Source of the DNA: Crossaster papposus
Lineage: Eukaryota > Echinodermata > Asteroidea > Velatida > Solasteridae
Direction: 5' to 3'
Length of the DNA: 64,000 nt
Assembly: GCA_037893245.1 (NCBI GenBank)
Contig: JBAIAA010000243.1
Span: 186,001 to 250,000, forward strand
Numbering within the stretch: position 1 is the stretch's first letter; every line of letters begins with the position of its first letter. A program made the position numbers and the translations under genes. The notes under the pieces are model-generated. The model searched no databases, was not told where the DNA came from, and saw nothing but the letters and a program-made list of their open reading frames with translations. Positions 36,201 to 48,200 of the stretch are shown here, piece by piece.

Positions 36201-39200
36201 CACGAATGGGTGTAAATATTAAATACGTTAAAATTAGGGAATATGAGATCACCGGAGCTTATAATTTTAGGAACTTAACTTCTTAGTAGTTTTTAAGCTC
36301 AAACAAGGTTTGCATTAAAGTAGACAACAGTCAATACTGAGAACTTTATTGTAATGATATCATTAACATCGGGCGATGAGCTGCTTTGGAGTACGAAGTT
36401 ACGTTACGTTGTGCCTTAGTACAGTGGCTCGATAGCGAATTTCCTAAACTTGTGCAGCAGCGCGATCGTGTAAACAAAATTGCAAAGCGCACAGGCTCAC
36501 AAATCCATTGGGATTAATACAAAGACCTGTGGCACAATGTTAACTAATGCAATCCGCAGTAAAAAGAGTGAACACTCGCACATCCGCCTTTATATGTGCG
36601 CTTTACAAATCTCATTATTATTATTATTATTATTAGAAGAAATCAAAAGCAATTCATCTATGATGTGGAAAACTCTGCAGGAGGTACTCCCTAATGAGCA
36701 GACAACTGAACTGTAACAAATTCGATTACTTCCCCCAAAATGGTGAAACATTGACGATTCCGCCGACATTGCTGACACATTAAATAAACACGTTTTAACA
36801 ATCGGCAAGCGTACTGCTGGTAATTACCCTTTGCGTGAACTTGAAATAGATGACAATACTACCTTTAAAGGTAGTATACACCATTTGCAGATATCGAAAA
36901 TATTTACTACCGAATTATTAAGAAATATCTTACTCATTTGATAGTAAATGTTGATTCTAGGCATCCAGCAAAATGATTGCGCTAGATATCCTGTAATTAT
37001 TCCGAAAAATAAAAGTTTATAAAAAAAAATTCGCGATCGCCGGACGGCGATCGCAAAAACCCAAAAATAACATAAGAATAACTGCCCATTGCCGGTTGAA
37101 AACAAACGCTGTTTTTTGTGCTTTTCTCGGCATCCATGATTGTAAAACTTCGGACAGGTCAGTTAAATGATATTTACTATAAAATACAACCCCCCAAATC
37201 TACCCATTAATGATAATTCAAGCAATTACTAATGGTGTATCCTACCTTTAAGTCAACATTGGATATTTTCTGCCTTGTACCAATAAGCATACATTTAGTT
37301 TTGGTGGCGTTTAATGCTATAGATTGTTTCTTACGTACCAGTTGTGAAAACTATAACAGCTGTGTTTAAGCTGCTTTCTATTATATTAATGTTTGAGCAG
37401 CCACACGTTAATGTGGAGTCATCAGCTTACATAGTTGCAGTTTGGGGATATACAAAATGGAAGATCACTAGTATATAAACAATGAATATAAGTGGACCTA
37501 GTATCGACCCCTGCAGAAAACCAGTGTTTACGGACAGGAAATTTGATATTTACAGACTGACTATGATCACTTAGGTATGACTTTAATAAACCATGATTAC
37601 AGAAGATGACATGTTCATCTTTTCTAGTTTCTCTAGTAAGATGCCATGATTAACACAATCAATACTTTACTGAGATCTATAAACACACTGCCTGATCTGT
37701 GCCTGTAATTTCTCTATTCTCCATGGCCTCAAAACACTTGTTTCTTAAGTCGTGTAGGGTGCTTTCAGTTGAGTGCAGGGGTCTAAATCCTGACTGGCAA
37801 CTAGGAATCAGATTGTTTTCATCAAGGTATCTATATACCGATGTGTGCACCTATCTTTCAAAAATCTTAGAGATGATTAGCAGTATAGAAATAGGCCGAT
37901 AGTTACCTGTACTACATTTACATCCTCCCTTGTTAATTGGTGTTACATGTACTAATGCATGTTTCCAATTTTTAGGGTATCGCTCACATCTTATAGACAT
38001 GTTAAATATTTAATGATATAAGGTGAAGCAATTTTGATCATTTTAACACTTCATCCAGACCTGTTGCTTTCCCAACCGACATACCGATAGATGATATTTG
38101 CTTTTGAACAAACTCTTCTGTAACATTAGGTACGGTACTATGCATTCTTTATCAAGAGAATAATTGATAGAGGCGTCAGTATTGTCATCTATTTCAAGTT
38201 CACACAAAGGGTCATTACCAGCAGTACCGACCCTTGCCGATTGTTGAAAAGTGTTTATTTAATGTATCAGCAATGTGAGCGGAATCGTCAATATTTCACC
38301 ATTTGGGAAAGTAATCGAATTTGGTATCTAGTTCAGTTGTCTGCTCATTAGGGAGTACCTCCTGCAGAGTTTTCCACATCATAAGTGAATTGCTTTTGAT
38401 TTCTTCTAAGGCGGATGTGCGAGTGTTCACTCTTTTTACTGCGTATTACATTAGTTAACATTGTGCCACAGGTCTTTGTATTAATCCCAATGGATTTGTG
38501 AGCCTGTGCGCTTTGCAATTTTGTTTACACGATCGCGCTGTTGCATAAATTTAGGAATTTCGCTATCGAGCCACTGTACTAAGGCACAACGTAACGTAAC
38601 TTCGTACTCCAAAGCAGCTCATCACCCAATGTTAATGATATCATTACAATAAAGTTATCAATATTGACTGTCGTCTACTTTAATGCAAATCTTGTTTGAG
38701 CTTAAAAACTACTAAAAGGTTATGTTCCTATAATTATAAACTCCGGTGATCTCATATTCCCTAATTTTAACGTATTTCATATTTACACCCATTCGTGTTT
38801 GAGAGGGTACAGGCAATTGCAATCAACTTCATGACTGTTTGTAATATTTCTTATGTGGTGGGTTTTATTCCTGCGTTTGGTAAAGTACATGTACACGTTG
38901 ACGCTCGTTTTATGATTTCAATAATTATTATCATTCTAATAATTTATTAATCGGACATTTTGATCGGACATTGCGCCGTGTAATCAGTGATTGGTTCATA
39001 ATAAACGGTTGATCCACATAGAAATGCAAGTTGCACTCAACATTATAAATACATGTATCGGTGTTTATTGACTTTTAGTTTTAATGACCTTTGACCCTTT
39101 CTTAATTAGGGATGGCAACACTTGAAACTTTCTTAAGCGGCGGATTTTGCTCCATGCAGCAAGGTGTCAGCTACACATTAAACGTGTAATTAGCCCTAAT

Positions 39201-42200
39201 TACAGACCTTCTTAACTTTGCACTATACATGTATATCATGTTCTTAAGCTTGTGATCAGTGATCGGTCTACGATAATCTGTTGGTATACACATAAATGCA
39301 AGTTGCACTCAACGTTATAATTATTAGTGTTTAATGACTTATGGTGACCTTTGACCCTTTCTTAATTAGGTATGGCACCATTTGAAACTTTCTTAAGTGG
39401 CGAATTTTACTCCAGCAAGGTGTCAGCTACACATTGACACTTGTTTTATCCTTGCACTCAAAATTATAATCAAACGTGTAATTAGCACTAATTAAAGACC
39501 TTCTTAAATGTACTTAGCACAATTATATTTTTCTTAAGTATACAAATCCTATTCAGTACACGATAAACTTTCGACTTATGAAGAAATTATGTGTGCACTC
39601 AAGATTATGATTAAATCGAATTTTTGGGGGTCTGTCAGGGGCTCCCCCCTCCCAACGCACCACTCGCCAAACTTAAGAAAACCCATTTTGCAGTTGTCCC
39701 AGTCACCCTACATATCCCACGCTTCAAACCTTTTGCACTCAAAATTATGATTAAACCTGGCTGGGCTCCCGGACTAATAGGGCAATATGTACTGTAGCGG
39801 AAACTGTCAAGAATAGCGGAGCGGTGGCGTAAGTGTGACGGATTTACACGGAGTCCATCCAAGTCCAACAACGGCTGCGAGAGCCAACAGAACCTGACGT
39901 TAGCGCGCAACTGCGGGTTTGGCCGCCCTATGCAGGCGTATGTGCGCGCGCGAACCATATACATGTACGTGAACACATACTGTTCGCGTGAAAACAGGCG
40001 TTATCTCGTCCAGACGTAATCTCACTTTTGTCCTAAATTTTTATTATTTATTGCTGTAACATAGCCCCTGAAATCGATAATTCAGTAAATGATGTTTTGC
40101 AGCCATATTCATACTGTATCATGTAGGTTGTGTGTGGACTTCGGTTGTGGTTGAAATCTGTGTTTTTGGTAAAGTTGTAGCGTAGTTTGAGAAAGTTTTG
40201 TGTTTACGAAAGTTCAGTGAAGTGCGTGTGCCATTGGCTGTGCTTGATCGATCGTGTTCAACTTAACTCTAGCGAACCTTCGCAAAGCTGACAATCAATC
40301 AAATCGCAGTATAAGTATTAACTAATATCTACCGTACCACTTGGGGGCGCACTTTTAGGGCTTTTTCAATCTCTGGGTTCGGATTTGTCTTCGTCTTAGG
40401 ATCAAGGGGATTTTAGCCTACTGCGAGAACTCCAGCCACATTATGGTGCCTGTTGTGCTTCAGAAACATTCAATCAGTTGATATGAACCTATACAAAAGT
40501 CGGATATTTCTATTTCCTTCATTTGTATTTACTTCTCAGTGATTCCGAAGTCGCAGGCGAACCGAAGCCGAAGACGCGAAGCAAAGGTTTAAGTACGCGT
40601 AGCAGACGACCAAATGCGCGGCGCAAGAGATCTTTGCCCGAACATTTCACTTGCATTTTAATTGTGGTTGTTCATTCATTTTACCATAACTGAACATTTT
40701 ATTCTTCACTTCCAAAACACTCGGAAACAATAACAAATAACTTCGTGGAAATATCTACTGTTATCAGTTGGCCGTCAATCAAAGTTCAAAGACTTGGGAT
40801 TTATTATTTGAATTAATTCGACGGTGGAATAAAACAAATACCGGCACCTCCGATTGAATCTGGGCTTAATACTTTAAAGATACTTGATAAATACTTTTCA
40901 AGATACTTCTCCGTAACTTATTTGAAAAAGTAAACGGATAAAACCTTATCTCATTAATTGTACAGGACACCGACAAAAATGCAGATGGGAATTATTCCAG
41001 GTTTTCTTGTGTTTCTAAACTACATTCAAAATCCTTTGCACCATTTCGTTTGTGGTAATAGTTTTCTAATAGTTTCCAGGGATAACATTTTTTGCGAATT
41101 ATTGTCACCAGAAAATTAAGAATTAAAATTACCAAGCTAGTATTAAATGCACTTTAATTCCTAAACAAATTATCCATGTTTAAATTTTCGACTTGACAAT
41201 TTGTTATCGAGTAAATATGTATGTGTTAGAGTCAGGGGACCACTGCGCCCCGATGTAAACCATAGGGTTTTCTCGAGAACGGTAAAACATGAGGTTGGTT
41301 TCCTTTCAACCAGACATTTGAAATAGGATAAGTAAACAATCTAAAACAGGAAGACGCTCGCCGTCTGGGCTTGTCATAATTATGCCGGCCGTATGATATG
41401 TTGGCCGTGCCAACATCTCTTGTGCACTCGCGTTGACGTTTGTATAATGTGCATGCTAAACCCCTCTAATAATTCAGTAATGTCCCCCCACATTTGAAAT
41501 GGGATTGACGCCCCTGCGTACCGCCATGTGGTGCTAGACTGCTGACAGTAGAGAGTTTAGGGTTAAACATGCACACTGACCTGACAAAGTGTACGTGCAA
41601 GTATTTTCCCTTGAGAATAATTTCTTTGATAGTTTTACCTGAGTTTTACATGTGTACATGTACCTGAGATCTAAAGTACTATTTTTTAATAGTATTTTGG
41701 GGGGATTGGGTTTGTCTTTCTTTCGCACCACAAATAATTTTGTAATTTTTCTCACAGCAACAACTGGCTCAACAAACACAAATACAGCTGGCACGGACAA
41801 CTCGGAGCAGTCCCAGAATCCTTTGCAAACAGAAACATTACTAAAGGTGCGTGTGAGGAATATTGATTATTGCATGTAGACCTGTGTATGTTTGCATTCC
41901 AGCCAGAAAAATCAGAATTCCTTGAACACAGCTGTTTATTTATGTTAAATTTTTGATCAATCATTTTCAATTTTTTTTTCAAGGAGGGCCAATAGTCGAC
42001 TTGTGTTAATTTTAGTGTTGTTTTGACGAAAGTGCATAATTAATTATTGTCGACTGCTGTGATGCAAGATGCATTTTTAAGATCCTAGGCGAAGCCCCCG
42101 TGGGTGCTATGCGTCCCCGTGGGTGCTATGCGTCCCCGTGGGTGCTATGCATCCCCGTGGGTGCTACATGTATGCATCCCCGTGGGTGCTACATGTTTGC

Positions 42201-45200
42201 ATCCCCTTGGGTGCTACATGTATGCATCCCCGTGGGTGCTACATGTATGCATCCCCGTGGGTGCTATGAGTTCCCGAGGGTGCTATGAGTCCCCGTGGGT
42301 GCTATGCGTCCCCGTGGGTGCTATGCGTCCCCGTGGGTGCTGTGCGTCCCCGTGGGTGCTGTGCGTCCCCGTGGGGGCTGTGCGTCCCCGTGGGGGCTGT
42401 GCGTCTCCGTGGGGGCTGTGCGTCCCCGTGGGGGCTGTGCGTCCCCGTGGGTGCTGTGCGTCCCCGTGGGGGCTGTGCGTCTCCATGGGGGCTGTGCGTC
42501 CCCGTGGGGGCTGTGCGTCCCCGTGGGTGCTGTGCGTCCCCGTGGGTGCTACGGTATGCGTCCCCGTGGGTGCTACGGTATGCGTCCCCGTGGGTGCTAC
42601 GGTATGCGTCCCCGTGGGTGCTACGGTATGCGTCCCCGTGGGTGCTACGGTATGCGTCCCCGTGGGTGCTACGGTATGCGTCCCCGTGGGTGCTACGGTA
42701 TGCGTCCCCGTGGGTGCTACGGTATGCGTCCCCGTGAGTGCTACGGTATGCGTCCCCGTGAGTGCTACGGTATGCGTCCCCGTGAGTGCTACGGTATGCG
42801 TCCCCGTGAGTGCTACGGTATGCGTCCCCGTGAGTGCTACGGTATGCGTCCCCGTGAGTGCTACGGTATGCGTCCCCGTGAGTGCTACGGTATGCGTCCC
42901 CGTGAGTGCTACGGTATGCGTCCCCGTGAGTGCTACGGTATGCGTCCCCGTGAGTGCTACGGTATGCGTCCCCGTGAGTGCTACGGTATGCGTCCCCGTG
43001 AGTGCTACGGTATGCGTCCCCGTGAGTGCTACGGTATGCGTCCCCGTGAGTGCTACGGTATGCGTCCCCGTGAGTGCTACGGTATGCGTCCCCGTGAGTG
43101 CTACGGTATGCGTCCCCGTGAGTGCTACGGTATGCGTCCCCGTGAGTGCTACGGTATGCGTCCCCGTGAGTGCTACGGTATGCGTCCCCGTGAGTGCTAC
43201 GGTATGCGTCCCCGTGAGTGCTACGGTATGCGTCCCCGTGAGTGCTACGGTATGCGTCCCCGTGAGTGCTACGGTATGCGTCCCCGTGAGTGCTACGGTA
43301 TGCGTCCCCGTGAGTGCTACGGTATGCGTCCCCGTGAGTGCTACGGTATGCGTCCCCGTGAGTGCTACGGTATGCGTCCCCGTGAGTGCTACGGTATGCG
43401 TCCCCGTGAGTGCTACGGTATGCGTCCCCGTGAGTGCTACGGTATGCGTCCCCGTGAGTGCTACGGTATGCGTCCCCGTGAGTGCTACGGTATGCGTCCC
43501 CGTGAGTGCTACGGTATGCGTCCCCGTGAGTGCTACGATATGCGTCCCCGTGAGTGCTACGGTATGCGTCCCCGTGAGTGCTACGGTATGCGTCCCCGTG
43601 AGTGCTACGGTATGCGTCCCCGTGAGTGCTACGGTATGCGTCCCCGTGAGTGCTACGGTATGCGTCCCCGTGAGTGCTACGGTATGCGTCCCCGTGAGTG
43701 CTACGGTATGCGTCCCCGTGGGTGCTGTGCGTCCCCTTGGGTGCTACATGTATGCATCCCCGTGGGTGCTACATGTATGCATCTCCGTGGGTGCTACATG
43801 TATGCATCCCCGTGGGTGCTACATGTATGCATCCCCGTGGGTGCTACATGTATGCATCCCCGTGGGTGCTACATGTATGCATCCCCGTGGGTGCTACATG
43901 TATGCATCCCCGTGGGTGCTATGCGTCCCCGTGGGTGCTATGCGTCCCCGTGGGTGCTATGCGTCCCCGTGGGTGCTGTGCGTCCCCGTGGGTGCTGTGC
44001 GTCCCCGTGGGTGCTGTGCGTCCCCGTGGGTGCTGTGCGTTCCCGTGGGTGCTGTGCGACCCCGTGGGTGCTGTGCGTCCCCGTGGGTGCTGTGCGTCCC
44101 CGTGGGTGCTGTGCGTCCCCGTGGGTGCTGTGCGTCCCCGTGGGTGCTGTGCGTCTCCGTGGGGGCTGTGCGTCTCCGTGGGGGCTGTGCATTCCTGCGA
44201 GTTTGATTAGAGTTAGTCGAACTATGGTTAACTATAGTCCTTGATCGAACTTGCTCATAGAATAGCGGACGTAATATCACACGTGGTATGTATCTTACTA
44301 GGAGTGTGCCATCCGTATTTATCCGTTCGCAATTTGGAACTGGGTAGAACCGGGTAACCGAAGGAACCGCCCAAGCTTACTTGATAGGTAACCTAACCTA
44401 GTTTTTCTCACAGCTTTGCTCTATGGTTAAAATAATCCACAAGAACATTTGGCACAGAAAAAGATAAACGTTACAATCAATCATTATTTACTTTCAAATA
44501 GGACAGCTGTTCGTTACAGTTTCTTAAAGGTAGTATACACCATTTGCAGATATCGAAAACATTTACTACCGAATTATTAAGAAATATCTTACTCATTTGA
44601 AAGTAAATGATGATTCTAGGCATCCAGCAAAATAATTGCGCTAGATATCCTGTAATTATTCCGAAAAATATAATTTTATAAAGACAAATTCGCGATCGCC
44701 GGACGGTGATCGTGAAAAAACAAAGATAACATTTAAGAATAACTGCTCGACGCCGGTTGAAAACAAACGCTGTTTTTCGTGCTTTTCTCGGCATCCATGA
44801 TTGTAAAACTTCAGACAGGTCAGTTAAACAATATTTACTATAAAATACAACCCCCCAAATCCACCCATTCATGATAATTCAAGCAATTACCAATGGTGTA
44901 TACTACCTTCAATGTACACATACATGTATACGGTAGCTGAATGCCAATGTTCTTTCTTATGAATATTCACGCACAACCCAGCTGCTGAAAAACAAAATTG
45001 CGAACCGCTACACGGGTTAGTATTAAGTGTCTTTTCTCATTTTTTTAGAAGACTATATAAAAAAAAGGTGTTTCTTATCATGTACGGGAGGGGGGTGTTC
45101 CTTTGGTAATTTTTTTAAAATTTGATCTTATTGATTGTTTTAATAATCGAGAAAGGTAATTGGTTTTGTGCCAAGTGCAGTATAAAATTTACAAAAATAC

Positions 45201-48200
45201 ATTAGTGTCGATCAATATTGTTTGTCTAGTAAATAGATTGCACATAAAGGTGATGGTTACACAGTGTGTATGCGTTTGTTTTTTATTGAAATAGGGGACG
45301 TATGACAAAGGGAACAATGGGGTCCCCTATTCCGCAAAGGTCCCCGATTCAGACTCGTGTGCAAATCCTATGGCGATCATCCGAAAACGTACAAACAAAA
45401 GAGGGAAGACGGTCGGACAATGCCCCGTCCCCTATTGACGGCATTTACCCACTTGACTGTACATGTATGTGTATTGTTTTTTCAATTTTATTCAGTATAC
45501 AAGTATTGAATTCTTCCCGACGGGATCCATGAAGCATTCGGTTTTAAATACCGAGTCGAGGCCGAGAGAAAATGGAATGATCCATGGATCACCCACAGAT
45601 TCTGCTTGATTTTACAAATCTTTTAATTATTTAAATCTGAATATAGTTAAACTTAAAGTAAACTTTAATTTCAATACAAATTGTGTGGAAAATGTCTTAG
45701 CTCTTTTCTAAACCACCCCTTCACAAAATGTTTAAACCCAGGTCGAGCACTGGCTCTTTGGAACAATACGCGCAACTCTAAACGTGGACATCAGCATACA
45801 TTTGTACATTTGCACACAAATACAGCGCCACTCATTCGCATTTTTGTATCACTGTGGAGACATGGCTTTGTTCTCGTGTACAAAATGGTTAGAAAGTCAA
45901 GCACGTTTTTCAAAATGCTCCCATTTTAACCACAATTACACTGCATTTTTCTGGGTTGAAATTTCGACCCAGTATATACAATGTATGTATATTATACCCA
46001 AACCCAAACACTAACCCACATCCTAACCCTAGTTTTTGAGTAATTTAAGTACAATCAAAAAATCTAATTCGTGAAATTCCTAATGGAGACCTATTCATCT
46101 ATAATTAGAAATTACCTTTTGGACACCTTTTCACTCCCATTGTCCCTATTGTGTTCACGTCTCCAGAGGGTACCGTATTTCGCACCATGGGTACATGTAT
46201 GTAGTGCTTTGGTTGCTAATGGTATAGTACTACGGGTATCTACCGGTAGTACTCCTGGCCGTGCACAGAAAAATAATCAAAATATAAAATACCATGTGAC
46301 TAGCTCTTTGCCAATCAAGACACAGAATACAATGTATGTGGACGAGGTGTTATTTCTGAAATGTTGGTTTATTATTTAAGCAGCAAATTTGGTGATTGGC
46401 ACTTTTAACCAGTTCGCGCCGGGATTATTTTAACAACGCCGAGCCGACGGGCGGGATTATTTTTAACGAAACTCGATCCGAAGTGTGTTCAGGCTGATAG
46501 TGCCGGGAAGCACACCCACGCATTTCCGGCCTTGTGCGCTGCCGACATACATTTCCGAACTTGAACTTGGCGTGTTTATGCGTCATCCGTTTTGAATTTT
46601 GGGAAATCTTTGCGTTTATATACGTCATCCGGCGCGAACTGGTTAATGTTTTTTTAGTTTTAAAGAGGAAATTTGTTATTTCACATGCATGTGTTGAATT
46701 GATGAATTGACATGGAATGACTCCAACACACTTTATAGGAATATTACAAACACTGTAGAAACTTAGTGTAATGAATACCGATTAAGTTGCATTTAATCTC
46801 CTGGGGATATTACTCCTAACCTTAAACAAATATTTAAAAATAGTTCAGAATAGTTCCTCTGTTCCTTTTGAAGTTGTCTTTAGAGCAACACATTTCATTT
46901 GTATTTAAGGAATGTTACCTAAATACTTTAGAAAGTGGATTACCGGATTTACATTTTTGTATTACTTTACCTACTGGTAGGGTATTAGCCTAATCTTCCA
47001 AACTATTTCTGAGCTCACTGGAAGGTTTTGTTAAGTGTGGAAAGTAGACGGGTAGAACCAATCCACTGTTACTGCACATGGAATGTGCTTGGTGTCAGTC
47101 TAGTTAACATTAAAACTTGTACGAATGTGCCATTGGTTTTCTACACTGTGGAGAGTTTGGAGAGTTTGGTGGATTGTGGAGGATTGTGGAGGTTTCTCTC
47201 AAAAAAACTACATTTTGTGAGTACCGGTAGTTGTTGTGAGCCAGCCTGTTTCTTTCTGACTGACAAAGTCACTGACAGGCTGACTGTACAGGTACTTCGA
47301 GGACTGGGAAGTTTTATATAAACCTTGCAGAGAAACCAATAGACAGATTCTGCATGTTCAGTAGGCCACGCCCAACATATAGTTACAAATGTAAGTACAC
47401 CCTGTACATGTACTGTATGATGCTTGCCTGGTTGCGTATTTGTTTTTCCCAGCATGGTAAAGGGTAAATGGGTGTTTCTATGGGTGCCATGATTGTTATT
47501 GCTCAGTCAACTAGTTACACGTACATGTACCTGTATATGTAGGCTCAGAGGTACATTAAAGGTAGAATACACCATTGGTAATTGCTTGAATTATCATGAA
47601 TTGGGTAGATTTGGGGGGGGGTCGTAATTCATAGTAAATATTGTTTAACTGACCTATGACTTTACGATCATGGATGCCAAGGAAAGCATGAAAAACGGCG
47701 TTCGTTTTTATTATATCTACAGGGTAGCACAATCAATTTGCTGGGTGTCTACAATCATTATTCACTTTCAAATAAGTTTGAGCGGGTTTAAATTAGAGGA
47801 ACGCTGAAACACTTATTCTGGTAAAGACGAAGACAGAAAAATACACGTCTACATGTACGCACTTTGGGTCTTCGTCGCTGAACAGTTTTAAAACAATAAT
47901 TATAATAAAATAAGACAAAAATACAACAAGAATTTTGTTCTTAGCATTTTCTGTTTATCAGATATAGCGTAAAGGTACAAAAATGAAATAATTTGTATAA
48001 AATTGTTTGATCACGTCACCATGACGTCACTTTATTTTCCTTGTACACATCCATGTTAAGTTTAAACTCCATAGGGATAACAGTGACGTTACCTCTACCC
48101 ACCCATCAAATTTTAGAACTTTTCAAACTTTTTATGACATTATGATGACGTCACACATTTGTAAAAAAAGTATATAAATGACCTACCGGTATCAAACCGT

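Larger units (their letters stand above)
35172..41516. mobile_element. 6.3-kb hAT-like element with internal inverted arms
   Basis: The left end CATGGGCGTCAATCC (35172) and right end GGATTGACGCCCCTG (to 41516) are inverted repeats with one mismatch (consensus CAKGGGCGTCAATCC). The flanking 8-mers CGAACCGC (35164-35171) and CGTACCGC (41517-41524) match at 7 of 8, an 8-bp target duplication as in hAT elements. Inside lie two long inverted arms (about 35290-36860 and 38176-39776), a MITE and LINE fragments. The part at 39780-41480 is single-copy and shows no ORF. No hAT transposase is recognisable, so it is non-autonomous. Confidence 0.7.
16113..41757 (+). other. TMF1 intron 2, 25.6 kb
   Basis: Donor G|GTATGT, acceptor TTTCTCACAG. 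Phase 1 on both sides, so no exon is required between. It contains a SINE, several MITEs, the Helitron-like array (19989-35001) and the hAT-like element (35172-41516). The stretches 18300-18740 and 18970-19360 show nothing I recognise. Confidence 0.9.

Noticed and set aside
42547..43725. CRISPR-like regular repeats
   Set aside because: Units are contiguous with no unique spacers, and the genome is eukaryotic.
42104..44244. 700- and 649-codon ORFs with CVPVSATV or CYGMRPRE repeats
   Set aside because: They arise from a 24-bp minisatellite whose length is a multiple of three. There is no splice support, and the region lies inside TMF1 intron 3.
47990..48170. Another unit of the CRE-rich array (several TGACGTCA sites)
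   Set aside because: It has GATGACGTCA words but none of the monomer landmarks (CCCATAGG, TACACGTTTTTC, CGATCGACTT) in order. At most a remote relative.
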